NCBI RefSeq assembly: GCF_000013605.1
Contig: NC_007908.1
Span: 4,278,001-4,342,000 of the forward strand
Length of the DNA: 64,000 nucleotides
Direction of reading: 5' to 3'
Origin: Rhodoferax ferrireducens T118
GTDB taxonomy: Bacteria > Pseudomonadota > Gammaproteobacteria > Burkholderiales > Burkholderiaceae_C
The stretch's first letter is position 1. Each line of letters begins with the position of its first letter. Made by a program: the position numbers and the translations under genes. Positions 18,666-27,880 of this stretch are shown in pieces. A model generated the notes under the pieces. The model searched no databases, had not been told where the DNA came from, and saw only the letters and a list, made by a program, of their open reading frames with translations.

Positions 18666-18823
18666 TTTTTTGATCGAAACCGCAGTTCAGTTCCTCACGC
18701 ACCGTTAATCTTGAGCCCCGGAAAAACCAGCAGCCACCTCAGCAAAACACGGCTGTCACCCATGTTCTGGACAACCCGCTTCAGCCTGTGACTCAATCCC
18801 CCCTTTCTTGAACGAGGCCTGCC

Positions 18824-21040
18824 ATGACGGACACTACCCATTACCGAATTTGCCCCCTGTGCGAAGCCTGCTGCGGGCTGGAGATCAAGGTACAGGACGG
18901 TGTTGTGACCAGCATCAAGGGGGACGCCCGCGATGTGCTCAGCCAGGGCTATATCTGCCCCAAAGCGGTGGCACTCAAAGACCTGCATGACGACCCGGAC
19001 CGGCTGCGCACGCCGCTGATCAAGCGCAACGGCCGGCATGTGGCCGCCACTTGGACGCAAGCCTTTGCCGAGATTGCGCGCCGCCTGCCGCCATTGCAGG
19101 CCCAGCACGGCCGCCAGGCGGTTGCCGTGGCGGTGGGCAACCCGACGGTGCACAAATACGGCTTGCTGACTTACTTCCCCAAGCTGGCCCGCGCTTTGGG
19201 CACGCGCAACGTGTTTTCAGCCTCCAGCCTGGACCAGGTGCCCAAGCAACTGGCCTGCGGCTTGATGTTTGGCCACTGGATGACGGTGCCGCTGCCCGAC
19301 ATCACGCGCACCCAGTTGCTGCTGGTGATCGGTGCCAACCCGCTGGCCAGCAACGGCAGCATGTGGACCGTGCCCGACTTTCGCGGCAAAGCCAAAGACC
19401 TGCAGGCCCGTGGTGGCCGCCTGGTGGTGATTGACCCCAGGTGCACCGAGACCGCCGCCGTGGCCGATGCGCACCACTTCATTCGCCCCGGTGCCGACGT
19501 GTTTTTGCTGGCGGCCATGGTGAACACCCTGTTTGCCAGGCAATGGGTGCGATTGGGCGCGGTGGCTGACTGGGTGAGTGGCGTTGATGCGGTGCAGCAA
19601 GCGGTGGCTGCTTTCACGCCTGAGGCGGTGGCCGCGCGCTGCGGCATGACGGCTGACACCATTGTTGAATTGACGGGTGAGCTGGCGCACACCGAGCGCG
19701 CCGCCGTCTATGGCCGCATCGGCACCTGCACACAAACCTTTGGCACGCTGGCGAGCTGGCTGGTGGATGTGCTCAACATCCTCACCGGCCATCTGGATGT
19801 GCCGGGCGGCGCCATGTTCACCAAAGCCGCCGCGTTTGCCAGCAACACGTCGGGTGCCAGCGGCAGCGGGCGCGGCGTGGCCACGGGACGCCATCACTCG
19901 CGCGTGAGCGGCGCGCCCGAGGTGATGGGTGAGCTGCCCATGACCTGCCTGGCTGAAGAAATCGAGACCCCCGGCACCGATCAAGTCCGCGCCCTGATCA
20001 CGGTGGCGACCAACCCGGTGATCTCGGCGCCCAACGGGGCGCGTCTGGCCCAGGCGTTGGAGGCGCTGGACTTCATGGTCAGTGTGGACATTTACCTGAA
20101 CGAGACCACGCGCCATGCGGACGTTGTTTTGCCGGGCGTATCGCCCCTGCAGGACGAGCACTTTGACGTGTCATTCCCCCAGTTGTCGTGGCGCAACCAC
20201 GCCCGCTACAGCCGACCGGTGCTGCCGGCCGAGGATCGGCCCTCCGAGTGGCAAATCCTGCTCAAGCTGGCCGCCATCGTGCAAGGTCATGGTGCCGACG
20301 TGGATGTGAATGCTTTGGATGACGCGCAGTTTGCGCAAGATACACAGCGTCAGTTCGGTGCACAAGCCGCTGCGGTGATGGACGCCACCCAAAACCTGCG
20401 CGGGCCCCAACGCCTGCTCGATGTGGCCTTGCGCACCGGCCCCTATGGCGACGCCTTTGGCCTGAAACCCGATGGCTTGACCCTGGCCAAGGTGATTGCG
20501 GCCAGCGGCAGCGGCGGCATGGACCTGGGCGAGTTGCAGCCGCGTGTGCCGGAGCTGTTGCGCACCCCCAGCGGCAAGATTGAGTTGGCCCCGCCCCTGC
20601 TGCTGGCCGACCTGCCGCGTGCCTGGGCCGACCTGCACAGCAAGGCGCCAGATCTGGTCATCATCGGCCGGCGCGATGTGCGCAGCAACAACAGCTGGAT
20701 GCACAACCTGCCCACCCTGGCCAAGGGGCCGTTTCGGTGTACCGCCCTGGTGCACCCGTTTGATGCGGCGCGCCTGCACCTCACAGAAGGAGCGTTGGCG
20801 CGCATCAGCAACGGCGCGGGCAGCATTGAGGCGCAGGTGCAAATCAGCACCGACATGATGCCCGGCGTGGTCAGCCTGCCGCACGGCTGGGGCCACGACT
20901 TGCCCGGTGCGCAATTGAGCCTGGCCGCCCAGCGCCCCGGTGCCAACCTGAATGCGCTGCTGGATGATCAGGCGCGCGACCCGCTCTCCGGCAATGCCGT
21001 GTTGAGCGGGGTGGCGATCAGCATGATGGCAATGGCTTGA
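18824..21040 (+). CDS. Molybdopterin-dependent oxidoreductase, cytoplasmic, substrate unknown
   Basis: A 738-residue member of the DMSO reductase superfamily. The N-terminal cysteines CPLCEACC (residues 10-17) with GYICPKA (about residue 45) form the [4Fe-4S] domain (Mo/W-bis-MGD family). Later segments include VIGANPLASNGSMW, GGRLVVIDPRCTETA and a C-terminal MopB-type domain with VISLPHGWGH-like VVSLPHGWGHDLPG. No twin-arginine signal precedes the cluster, so it should be cytoplasmic. No electron-transfer subunit gene lies beside it. It resembles orphan formate dehydrogenase-like or nitrate-reductase-like proteins; the substrate cannot be assigned. Confidence 0.82.
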   Translation: MTDTTHYRICPLCEACCGLEIKVQDGVVTSIKGDARDVLSQGYICPKAVALKDLHDDPDRLRTPLIKRNGRHVAATWTQAFAEIARRLPPLQAQHGRQAVAVAVGNPTVHKYGLLTYFPKLARALGTRNVFSASSLDQVPKQLACGLMFGHWMTVPLPDITRTQLLLVIGANPLASNGSMWTVPDFRGKAKDLQARGGRLVVIDPRCTETAAVADAHHFIRPGADVFLLAAMVNTLFARQWVRLGAVADWVSGVDAVQQAVAAFTPEAVAARCGMTADTIVELTGELAHTERAAVYGRIGTCTQTFGTLASWLVDVLNILTGHLDVPGGAMFTKAAAFASNTSGASGSGRGVATGRHHSRVSGAPEVMGELPMTCLAEEIETPGTDQVRALITVATNPVISAPNGARLAQALEALDFMVSVDIYLNETTRHADVVLPGVSPLQDEHFDVSFPQLSWRNHARYSRPVLPAEDRPSEWQILLKLAAIVQGHGADVDVNALDDAQFAQDTQRQFGAQAAAVMDATQNLRGPQRLLDVALRTGPYGDAFGLKPDGLTLAKVIAASGSGGMDLGELQPRVPELLRTPSGKIELAPPLLLADLPRAWADLHSKAPDLVIIGRRDVRSNNSWMHNLPTLAKGPFRCTALVHPFDAARLHLTEGALARISNGAGSIEAQVQISTDMMPGVVSLPHGWGHDLPGAQLSLAAQRPGANLNALLDDQARDPLSGNAVLSGVAISMMAMA

Positions 21041-21154
21041 CAGCTTTCAGCCAGCAGGCTGCGAATAAAGCCGCAGCTGCGGGCGTTGACAAATCTCAAG
21101 CGGTTCGCCGTGCTGCCCCGCACAATGAAACCGGATGCCAGCAAAGGGGACAAG

Positions 21155-21715
21155 ATGAAGCTTCCGGTTCACATTCAATTTCACGACATGGAGCCTTCCG
21201 ACGCGCTTGAGGCAAGCGCGCGTGAACATGCGCACAGGCTCGAATCCTTCGCCCCCGACATCATGGCTTGCCATGTCCATATCGACCTGGAACAGAAGCA
21301 CAAACATCAGGGCCGCCCTTTCGGTGTGCGCATCGACGTCACGCTGCCGGGCCACGAACTGGTGGTGAACCGGGTCCAAAACGAAGACGTATACGTGGCG
21401 CTGCGCGATGCTTTCGACCACATGAAACGCCAGCTTGAGGACGTCGTGCGCAAGCGCAGGAGGCAGGAGAAGCAGCACGCACTGGCGCTGCATGGCGAGC
21501 TCGTGCGCCTGGACGATGCCGGGGGGTTTGGTTTCATCCGTACACCTGCTGGCGACGAGTATTACTTCAGCCGCGACAACGTGGCGGGTACGCCGTTTGA
21601 GCACCTGCAGATTGGCAGCGCCGTGCAGTTCATTCCCGAAGCGGGTGATGAAGGATTCCAGGCCAAGCGCGTGAGTCTGGGCAAGCATGGCATGGGTGAA
21701 CCGCCAGCCGAATGA
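21155..21715 (+). CDS. HPF/RaiA ribosome-associated domain fused to a cold-shock domain
   Basis: A 186-residue two-domain protein. Residues 1-105 resemble the ribosome hibernation factor HPF/RaiA fold (MKLPVHIQFHDMEPSDALEA, then a basic helix ending VVRKRRRQEKQ). Residues about 112-180 resemble an S1/CSD-type fold (GELVRLDDAGGFGFIRTPAGDEYYFSRDNV, like the GFGFI RNP-1 motif of cold-shock proteins). The start at 21155 is supported by AAGGGGACAAG; an earlier TTG frame exists but has no support. It probably binds the ribosome or RNA under stress. It lies between an oxidoreductase and a CBS protein on the same strand. Confidence 0.85.
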   Translation: MKLPVHIQFHDMEPSDALEASAREHAHRLESFAPDIMACHVHIDLEQKHKHQGRPFGVRIDVTLPGHELVVNRVQNEDVYVALRDAFDHMKRQLEDVVRKRRRQEKQHALALHGELVRLDDAGGFGFIRTPAGDEYYFSRDNVAGTPFEHLQIGSAVQFIPEAGDEGFQAKRVSLGKHGMGEPPAE

Positions 21716-21748
21716 AGTGTCACAAGCAGGAAAACAGGGGAGAACGCT

Positions 21749-22210
21749 ATGGGTGAACGTTTAACCACAGGCGAAATATGCACACGCAGCGTGACCATCG
21801 CCTTCAAGCAGACGCCCCTGAACGGCGCGGCGCGGCTGATGCGGGAAAACCATGTCGGCTGCCTCGTTGTGGTTGACGAGGTGGGTGGCAAGCGAATCGT
21901 GGTGGGCGTGCTCACCGACCGCGATATCGTGACCGCTGTGGTCGCCTCTGATCTCGACCCCAGCACGCTGCAAGTTGAGGACGTGATGAGCACCGACCTG
22001 GTCACCGCACGCGAGGACGACTCACTGATTGACCTGATGCACAGCATGCGCCGCAAGGGTGTACGGCGCGTTCCGGTGGTCGGCGAGCAGGACGAGTTGA
22101 TGGGTGTGGTGACGCTCGACGATGTGCTGGACATCCTGGCGCAGGAACTGGGTTTGCTGGTGGCTGCCATCGACAGCGAGGGCCGGCGCGAACGCCAGAT
22201 CCGAAAGTGA
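21749..22210 (+). CDS. CBS-domain pair protein
   Basis: A 153-residue protein made of two CBS motifs (about residues 8-72 and 78-140), a Bateman module that usually senses adenine nucleotides. Typical segments are MRENHVGCLVVVDE, GVLTDRDIVTAVV, VEDVMSTDLVTAREDDSLIDLMHSMRRKGVRRVPVV and GVVTLDDVLDILAQEL. GGGGAGAACGCT precedes the ATG. It follows the HPF/CSD gene by 33 bases and may be in the same transcript. No effector domain is attached, so it likely works through a partner. Confidence 0.88.
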   Translation: MGERLTTGEICTRSVTIAFKQTPLNGAARLMRENHVGCLVVVDEVGGKRIVVGVLTDRDIVTAVVASDLDPSTLQVEDVMSTDLVTAREDDSLIDLMHSMRRKGVRRVPVVGEQDELMGVVTLDDVLDILAQELGLLVAAIDSEGRRERQIRK

Positions 22211-22234
22211 GCCTGCGAACACGGCTGCAGGCCA

Positions 22235-23341
22235 TCACCAGCGCAGTCGCCAGCTGCCATCGGCTTGCGCTTGCACACCCGTGTTGAAGTGCCGGCCCTC
22301 GGTCTCGAACAATGATTGCAGGCCGCGTCGCGCGGAAGCTTGGGCGTGTCTCAGCTGCAGTCGGCGCAGCTGCATGGGCACAATCTCAAGCTGCTGCAGC
22401 GCACCGGTCTCACGCGCGAGCTGCGCAAAGTACAGACACACGGCACTGGGATCAAACCGCTCTTGCGACGCGATGCCTTCATAGTCATTGATGAGATCAC
22501 CGCAGCCGTAGAGAATGAGCCGCCCGCGGTAAACCTCGACCGGCCGCGGATGGTGCGATGAATGGCCGTGCACCAGATCGGCCGCGCCCAGCTCAATCAG
22601 GCGCTGCGCAAAGCGGCGATGCAGTTGCGGCACTTCGACCCCCCAGTTGCCGCCCCAGTGCAGCGACACCACAACCAGATCGCCGGGCTGGCGCTGCCGG
22701 GCGACGCGCGCGGCGACTTGCTGCGCGCCGGACTCTGTCAAATCGGGCAGCAGTGCGACGCCAGAACGCTGCGGCGTGGCGCCCCAGGCGGGCGGCACGC
22801 CGCTGTCCGGACCGGCCCATGAAAACACCAGCAGGCGCGCGCCGCCAGCGAGTGGCCAGGTGGCGGGTGCGCAGGCGGCCTCAAGATGGCTGCCGGCGCC
22901 GGCGCTGTGGATTCCAGCCTGCTTGAGCGTGTGCAGGGTTTCTGCCAGTCCCGGGCGCCCCCAGTCCAGCACATGGTTGTTGGCCAGCGTGCAGACGTCG
23001 ATGCGCGCGGCGGTGAGGCAGCCGATGTTGGCGGGATGCATGCGGTAGTTGATGCCCTTGTCGGGCCAGGCTTCATCCGAGGTCGTGATCGCCGTCTCCA
23101 GATTGACCAGGCGCAACTCGGGCTGGCGCCGCTCGATCTCGGCCAGGGCATCACCCCAGATGTAGTCCGGCGCCACCGGGGCCGGAACCGGTCCATTGAA
23201 CTGTTCGGCCAGCCGCACGTAGTCGCGCGCGTCGCGCACCCAGCGCTCATACAGCAGCGGCACAACGGGGTGCGCCTGAATCTGGTCGATGCCACGCCCG
23301 GTCATCACGTCGCCGGCCAGCCAGAGTGTGACGGTGCCCAT
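22235..23341 (-). CDS. CapA-family (PGA_cap) metallophosphatase-like protein
   Basis: A 368-residue protein of the CapA/PgsA family, whose members have a calcineurin-like fold and are linked to poly-gamma-glutamate synthesis in some bacteria. Family segments: LWLAGDVMTGRGIDQ at the start, NLETAIT, CTLANNHVLDWG, VVSLHWGGNWG and LVHGHSSHHPRPVEVYRGRLILYGCGD. No signal peptide or membrane anchor is seen at the chosen start MGTVTLWLAGD. Its start lies 17 bases after the rtcB stop. No other capsule genes are nearby, so a role in polyglutamate synthesis is unlikely; the substrate is unknown. Confidence 0.85.
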   Translation of the reverse strand: MGTVTLWLAGDVMTGRGIDQIQAHPVVPLLYERWVRDARDYVRLAEQFNGPVPAPVAPDYIWGDALAEIERRQPELRLVNLETAITTSDEAWPDKGINYRMHPANIGCLTAARIDVCTLANNHVLDWGRPGLAETLHTLKQAGIHSAGAGSHLEAACAPATWPLAGGARLLVFSWAGPDSGVPPAWGATPQRSGVALLPDLTESGAQQVAARVARQRQPGDLVVVSLHWGGNWGVEVPQLHRRFAQRLIELGAADLVHGHSSHHPRPVEVYRGRLILYGCGDLINDYEGIASQERFDPSAVCLYFAQLARETGALQQLEIVPMQLRRLQLRHAQASARRGLQSLFETEGRHFNTGVQAQADGSWRLRW

Positions 23342-23358
23342 GGTTGCTTGGGTGACGT

Positions 23359-24789
23359 CTAGCCCTTGATGCACACCAGCGGCTCCAGCCGCGCCACCTT
23401 GCGCGCCAGACCGGCCGCATCGGCCGCATCGACGACCGCGTTCACGTCCTTGTAGGCGTCGGGTGCTTCCTCGGCCACGCCGCGCATGGAAGGGCTGCGT
23501 ATCAGGATGCCGCGTTGCGCCAGCTCATCGACCACCGTGCGCCCGTTCCAGGTCTTGAGGGCCTGATGGCGGCTCATGGCGCGTCCGGCGCCATGGCAGG
23601 CCGACGAAAACGCCAGCGACTCCGAGGCCTTGGTACCCGCCAGCACATAGGAGCCGGTGCCCATCGAGCCGCCAATCAGCACCGGCTGGCCGCTGGCACG
23701 CAAAGCCTGCGGCAGTTCGGGGTGGCCGGGGCCCCAGGCCCGCGTGGCGCCCTTGCGGTGCACATAGAGTTCGCGCGGCTGGCCGTCGACCTTGTGCGTT
23801 TCCAGCTTGCAGGTGTTGTGCGACACGTCATACAGCACCGGCAGTTGCGCCGAGGGCAGCAGTTTGGCAAACACGTCGCGCACCAGTTGCGTCAGGATCT
23901 GGCGATTGGCCAGCGCGCAGTTGATGGCCGCACGCATGGCGCCGAGGTATTCCTGGCCCAGGTCGGAGCGTATCGGCGCACACGCCAGTTCGCGGTCCGG
24001 CAGGATGATGCCGTAGCCCGGCGCGGCCTCGACCATTTTGCGCAGAAATTCAGTGCCGATCTGATGTCCCAGCCCGCGTGAGCCGCAGTGAATCATCAGC
24101 ACGATGTCGCCTTGGTGCAAGCCGTAGGCGCTGGCAATCGCGGCATCAAACACCGCCGTGACCTCCTGCACCTCCAGGTAATGGTTGCCGCTGCCCAGCG
24201 TGCCCATCTCCTCGCGCTGGCGCTTCTTGGCCTGCTCCGAGACGAACTTGGGTTTGGCGTGCAGCATCTGGCCATGCTCTTCGACCCGTTCCAGGTCGGC
24301 ATTGCTGCCCCAGCCCCGCTCGACCGCCCACTTGGCGCCGCCGCTGAGCATGGCGTCCATCTGCGCGCTGTTGAGCCGGATCGCCCCGGTGCTGCCGACG
24401 CCGGCCGGAATACGTTCGAACAGCGCTTCGGCCAGCTCGCGCTGCACGGCCATGATGTGTTCGCGGCGCAGCCCGGTGTGCAGGCAGCGCACGCCGCACG
24501 AGACGTCAAAACCCACGCCGCCGGCCGAGACCACGCCGCCGGCATCGGCATCAAAGGCCGCCACGCCACCGATCGGAAAGCCATAACCCCAGTGGGCGTC
24601 GGGCATCACATGCGAGGCGCCCACAATACCCGGCAGCATGGCCACGTTGACCGCCTGCTCGTAGACCTTGTGGTCCATCGCGCGCACCAGTTCCCGGCTG
24701 GCGTAGATCATGGCCGGCACACGCATCTTGCCCTGGGCCGGGATCTCCCAGGCACAGGCACTGTGTTGTTTCAGGAGCGTCAGATCCAT
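23359..24789 (-). CDS. rtcB: RNA-splicing ligase RtcB
   Basis: A 476-residue RtcB-type ligase, which joins RNA 2',3'-cyclic phosphate (or 3'-phosphate) and 5'-hydroxyl ends using GTP and Mn2+. Conserved segments include GASHVMPDAHWGYGFPIGGVAAFD, GGVGFDVSCGVRC (metal-binding cysteine), GTLGSGNHYLEVQEV, MIHCGSRGLGHQIGTEF and FSSACHGAGRAMSR with the histidine that is guanylylated. The start is three bases after the archease stop. Unlike E. coli, no RtcA or RtcR gene is adjacent, so the sigma-54 regulated rtc arrangement is absent here. Confidence 0.95.
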   Translation of the reverse strand: MDLTLLKQHSACAWEIPAQGKMRVPAMIYASRELVRAMDHKVYEQAVNVAMLPGIVGASHVMPDAHWGYGFPIGGVAAFDADAGGVVSAGGVGFDVSCGVRCLHTGLRREHIMAVQRELAEALFERIPAGVGSTGAIRLNSAQMDAMLSGGAKWAVERGWGSNADLERVEEHGQMLHAKPKFVSEQAKKRQREEMGTLGSGNHYLEVQEVTAVFDAAIASAYGLHQGDIVLMIHCGSRGLGHQIGTEFLRKMVEAAPGYGIILPDRELACAPIRSDLGQEYLGAMRAAINCALANRQILTQLVRDVFAKLLPSAQLPVLYDVSHNTCKLETHKVDGQPRELYVHRKGATRAWGPGHPELPQALRASGQPVLIGGSMGTGSYVLAGTKASESLAFSSACHGAGRAMSRHQALKTWNGRTVVDELAQRGILIRSPSMRGVAEEAPDAYKDVNAVVDAADAAGLARKVARLEPLVCIKG

Positions 24790-24792
24790 GGC

Positions 24793-25209
24793 TCAGACAT
24801 CGACCACGGTTTGCGCCAGCCAGCCACCATCGACGGGTGCCACGCGCAAGGCGGTGTAAGTGGCGCCCTTGACCTCCACCGCCGGCTGATGGCGCTGCAC
24901 CGAGGTGGGCTCGCCCATCGCCTGCGCGTCCAGGTGCGTGCCATGGAGATCGACATGAAAGCGGCCAAACAGCATGCGCCGCACCGCCATCTCGTACACC
25001 AGCGCATTGAGCCAGCCGGCGAGCAGCAACTCGTCGTCCGGCGCCTCGCAAGTGATGTGCACGGCCTCGACTGCAGCCACCTGCTGCGGGTCGGTGATCA
25101 CGGCCGTCAGCGCCAGCGCGGCCTGCTCAAAGGCGCCGGCCTTGGTGGCACCGATGCCGCGCACGCCGATGTCGGCGCCATGCTCGAAGTGTTCCCAGTG
25201 GTTGTACAT
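24793..25209 (-). CDS. Archease
   Basis: A 138-residue archease, the small cofactor that promotes guanylylation and multiple turnover of RtcB. The start [18 protein letters not shown] and the segments [27 protein letters not shown] and TYTALRV fit the family, with the early aspartate and a C-terminal metal-site region. The longer open frame upstream is not family-like. The gene is directly upstream of rtcB with a three-base gap, a common pairing in bacteria. Confidence 0.9.
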   Translation of the reverse strand: MYNHWEHFEHGADIGVRGIGATKAGAFEQAALALTAVITDPQQVAAVEAVHITCEAPDDELLLAGWLNALVYEMAVRRMLFGRFHVDLHGTHLDAQAMGEPTSVQRHQPAVEVKGATYTALRVAPVDGGWLAQTVVDV

Positions 25210-25302
25210 TGCTTTTGTGCCCGGGGCATGCGGTGCACGCCTCACGGGTTCTCTTATCCGCCGCTGTGGCAGCTGCGCGTTTGACAAACCGCAAACGCGC
25301 TG

Positions 25303-25773
25303 TCATTGGTCGGCATCAAGCCAGTCCGTCGCCCATGCCAGCGCCGCCGCCAGATGCGCCAGCGCCGCCGGGCTGGGCGGCGCGCCGAGCTCGAAACACT
25401 CGCCACGAATCGCCAGCAGGGTGCAGGACGGCGGCGCCTCGCCGCGCAGATCAAAAAACACCTGCATCAGCGCCTGCGGGCTCAAGGCGTGGGTCGTAAA
25501 GCTGATGTCCCGCGCGGCTTGCAGTTGCGTCAGCTCGAACGGCGCAGGACAACTCAGACTGGCATCGACAAACAACACACGTTGCCTGCCCACCAGATCG
25601 AGCGCGTGTTCAATCTGCAACTGGTAGTCGTCGAGGTAGTCCACGGCGGTGGCAGGCGCGGCCAGGGCACGCAGGCGCTCAATGCACAAAGGTCCCAGCG
25701 CGTCGTCGCCGCGACTCAGATTGCCCCAACCGAACACCAGCAGCGGCGCCACCGGCGCGGGCGTTGCCGTCAT
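25303..25773 (-). CDS. hoxW: Hydrogenase maturation endopeptidase
   Basis: A 156-residue protease of the HyaD/HycI/HoxW family, which removes the C-terminal extension of the [NiFe] large subunit after nickel insertion. The motif LLVFGWGNLSRGDDALGP (about residues 11-28) holds the first nickel-sensing acidic residue, and VLFVDASLS and FTTHALSP hold the second acid and the histidine. Its start overlaps the hoxH stop by four bases, which ties it to the adjacent hydrogenase. Confidence 0.9.
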   Translation of the reverse strand: MTATPAPVAPLLVFGWGNLSRGDDALGPLCIERLRALAAPATAVDYLDDYQLQIEHALDLVGRQRVLFVDASLSCPAPFELTQLQAARDISFTTHALSPQALMQVFFDLRGEAPPSCTLLAIRGECFELGAPPSPAALAHLAAALAWATDWLDADQ

Positions 25774-27293
25774 ACCGATACGCTTGGCACAGTACCCAGG
25801 TCATGGCGGAACTCACCGCTGTGCGACTTGAGGACACGGTCGATCAGCGCGCCGTCAAACCCGAGCAGCGTCACCTCCAGCGGCATCCGACCCAGCGCAT
25901 GGGTGGCACACGACAGACAGGGGTCGTAAGCGCGGATGGCGACCTCGATATGATTGAGCAGGCCTTCGGTCAACTCGCGCCCATCCAGGTACTCGCGTGC
26001 CACCGATCGCACGGCTTCGTTCATGGCCTGGTTGTTGTGGGTGGTGGCGACGATCAGGTTGCACATCGTCACCAGATCATCGTCGCCAACCTCGTAATGG
26101 TGGAACAACGTACCGCGCGGCGCCTCGATCACCCCGACGCCGCCGCGTTGGCGCGGCCCGCTGGCGATCAGCTCGCCGCCCAGAATGTCGGGGTCATCCA
26201 GCAGACCCTGGATGACCTCGACGCAATGCAGCATCTCCACCATGCGCGCCCAGTGGTAGGCCAGCGTGGCCTGGATCGGCTCGCCCCGGCCCCAGGCGAT
26301 GAAGTCCAGGCGCTCACGTTCAGCCAGCGGACTGGGGATGAAGTCGCAGTTTTGCAGCCGTGCCAGCGGCCCAACCCGGTACCAGCCCAACTCCGGCCCC
26401 AGGCTTTTGAGGAACGGGAACTTCATGTAGGTCCAGGGCTTGACCTCTTCCTCGATCAAGCCCAGATAGTCCTGGTCGCTGGCGCCATCGAACAGGATGG
26501 CACCCGCCGTGTCGCGCGCCCGCAGCACGCCGTCGTACAGGTCCAGCGCGCCATCCATCCTGACCAGCGACAGCAGGTTGGAGCGAAAGCTGCCAAAACT
26601 ATCGTACAGCGCCGGGTTCTGCGCATGTAATTGTTTGGCAATCAAAACGGCTTCTTGCGCCCAGGCGATCATTTGCGCCACATCGCGTTGCAGCAGGGCC
26701 CGGTCTTGCGGGCTGACGTGCTTGTTGACGCCGCCCGGCACCGAGCCGCTGCCATGCACGCGCTTGCCCGCGGTGGCGCGGATCAACTCCTGGCCGAACT
26801 TGCGCAGCAGCACACCTTTGCGGGCGATGTCGGGATGGGCCTGCGCCACGCCGACGATGTTGCGCCGGTTCACCTCGGAGTCAAAACCAAACAGCAGGTC
26901 GGGCGCGGCCAGGTAGAAGAAGTGCAAGGCGTGCGACTGCATCACCTGGCCGTAATGCATCAAGCGGCGGATCTTGTCAGCCGTCGGCGTGACCGGCAAG
27001 GCGCCGACCACCCGGTCGAACGCTTTGGACGCCGCCAGGTGGTGCGACACCGGGCAGATGCCGCACAGCCGCTGCACCATCACCGGCACCTCCCAGTAAG
27101 GTCGGCCCTGAATGAATTGCTCGAAGCCGCGGAACTCGACGATGTGCAGGCGGACCTGCTGCACGCGGTGGTTCGCGTCGAGCAGCAAGGTGACCTTGCC
27201 ATGGCCTTCGACCCGTGACACCGGGTCGATGGCGACCCGGCGCAGGCCTTGGGCGACGGCGTCAGGGGCAGCGGTTTCGAGTGAGGTGCTCAT
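25770..27293 (-). CDS. hoxH: NAD-reducing [NiFe] hydrogenase large subunit
   Basis: A 507-residue group 3d-type large subunit. The nickel ligands are in RLCGICPVSHH (Cys77, Cys80) near the N-terminus and DPCLSCATH (Cys459, Cys462) near the C-terminus. About 42 residues follow His465, the expected cleavage point, and would be removed by the neighbouring HoxW. HoxH forms the H2-activating module with HoxY in the cytoplasm. The gene is fourth in hoxFUYHW. Confidence 0.96.
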   Translation of the reverse strand: MSTSLETAAPDAVAQGLRRVAIDPVSRVEGHGKVTLLLDANHRVQQVRLHIVEFRGFEQFIQGRPYWEVPVMVQRLCGICPVSHHLAASKAFDRVVGALPVTPTADKIRRLMHYGQVMQSHALHFFYLAAPDLLFGFDSEVNRRNIVGVAQAHPDIARKGVLLRKFGQELIRATAGKRVHGSGSVPGGVNKHVSPQDRALLQRDVAQMIAWAQEAVLIAKQLHAQNPALYDSFGSFRSNLLSLVRMDGALDLYDGVLRARDTAGAILFDGASDQDYLGLIEEEVKPWTYMKFPFLKSLGPELGWYRVGPLARLQNCDFIPSPLAERERLDFIAWGRGEPIQATLAYHWARMVEMLHCVEVIQGLLDDPDILGGELIASGPRQRGGVGVIEAPRGTLFHHYEVGDDDLVTMCNLIVATTHNNQAMNEAVRSVAREYLDGRELTEGLLNHIEVAIRAYDPCLSCATHALGRMPLEVTLLGFDGALIDRVLKSHSGEFRHDLGTVPSVSV

Positions 27294-27313
27294 GTTCGGT
27301 CACATTCAGTCGG

Positions 27314-27880
27314 TCAGTCATAGTGGATCAGGCCGTGCCCCAGGTGCGGCGTGCGCCCGGCCATCAGGTCGCTCAAGAAGTGCCAGAACGCGTCAGCGGA
27401 GGGCGGGCAACCGGGCAGGGAGTAGTCCACATGCACCACCTCGCGGATCGGGTGCACTTTGTTCAGCAGCAGCGGCAGTTCGGGGTCGTTGGGGATGGCG
27501 CCGCCCGCGCTCAGGCCCGGCCGGCTGCGGTAGACCTCGGTCAGCAACTGGCCCAAATCGAGATGATTGCGCTGCGCAGGCAAACCGCCGGTAATGGCGC
27601 AGGCGCCGACTGCCACCAGCGTTTTGCAGTGCGCGCGGAACTCACGCAGCACCTGCACGTTTTCGGCATTGCACAGGCCGCCTTCGATCAGGCCGATGTC
27701 ACACGCCCCGACCTGCTTGATGTCGGTCAGCGGCGAGCGGTCGAACTCGATGTGCTCGATCAGATCGAACAGGCGCTCGTCAATATCCAGAAAAGACATG
27801 TGGCAGCCAAAACAGCCGGCCAGCGACACGGTGGCGACCTTGAGCTTGCGCGGGGTTGGGGACATCGCGGGCGCCATCAT
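27314..27880 (-). CDS. hoxY: NAD-reducing hydrogenase small subunit
   Basis: A 188-residue small subunit of the soluble type. The proximal [4Fe-4S] cluster ligands can be assigned to VSLAGCFGCHMSF (Cys23 or Cys26), GGLCNAENV (Cys70), GACAITGGL (Cys94) and SLPGCPP (Cys158). No Tat signal peptide is present, as expected for the cytoplasmic bidirectional enzyme. Its ATGATG start overlaps the hoxU stop. Confidence 0.94.
   Translation of the reverse strand: MMAPAMSPTPRKLKVATVSLAGCFGCHMSFLDIDERLFDLIEHIEFDRSPLTDIKQVGACDIGLIEGGLCNAENVQVLREFRAHCKTLVAVGACAITGGLPAQRNHLDLGQLLTEVYRSRPGLSAGGAIPNDPELPLLLNKVHPIREVVHVDYSLPGCPPSADAFWHFLSDLMAGRTPHLGHGLIHYD

Larger units (their letters stand above)
18499..18823. 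other. 325-base intergenic region with sigma-54-type promoter
   Basis: It holds the regulatory sites of the minus-strand PEP-CTERM gene (18545-18665). The right part precedes the plus-strand molybdopterin oxidoreductase; no clear promoter for that gene was recognised. No gene is supported in this stretch. Confidence 0.6.
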
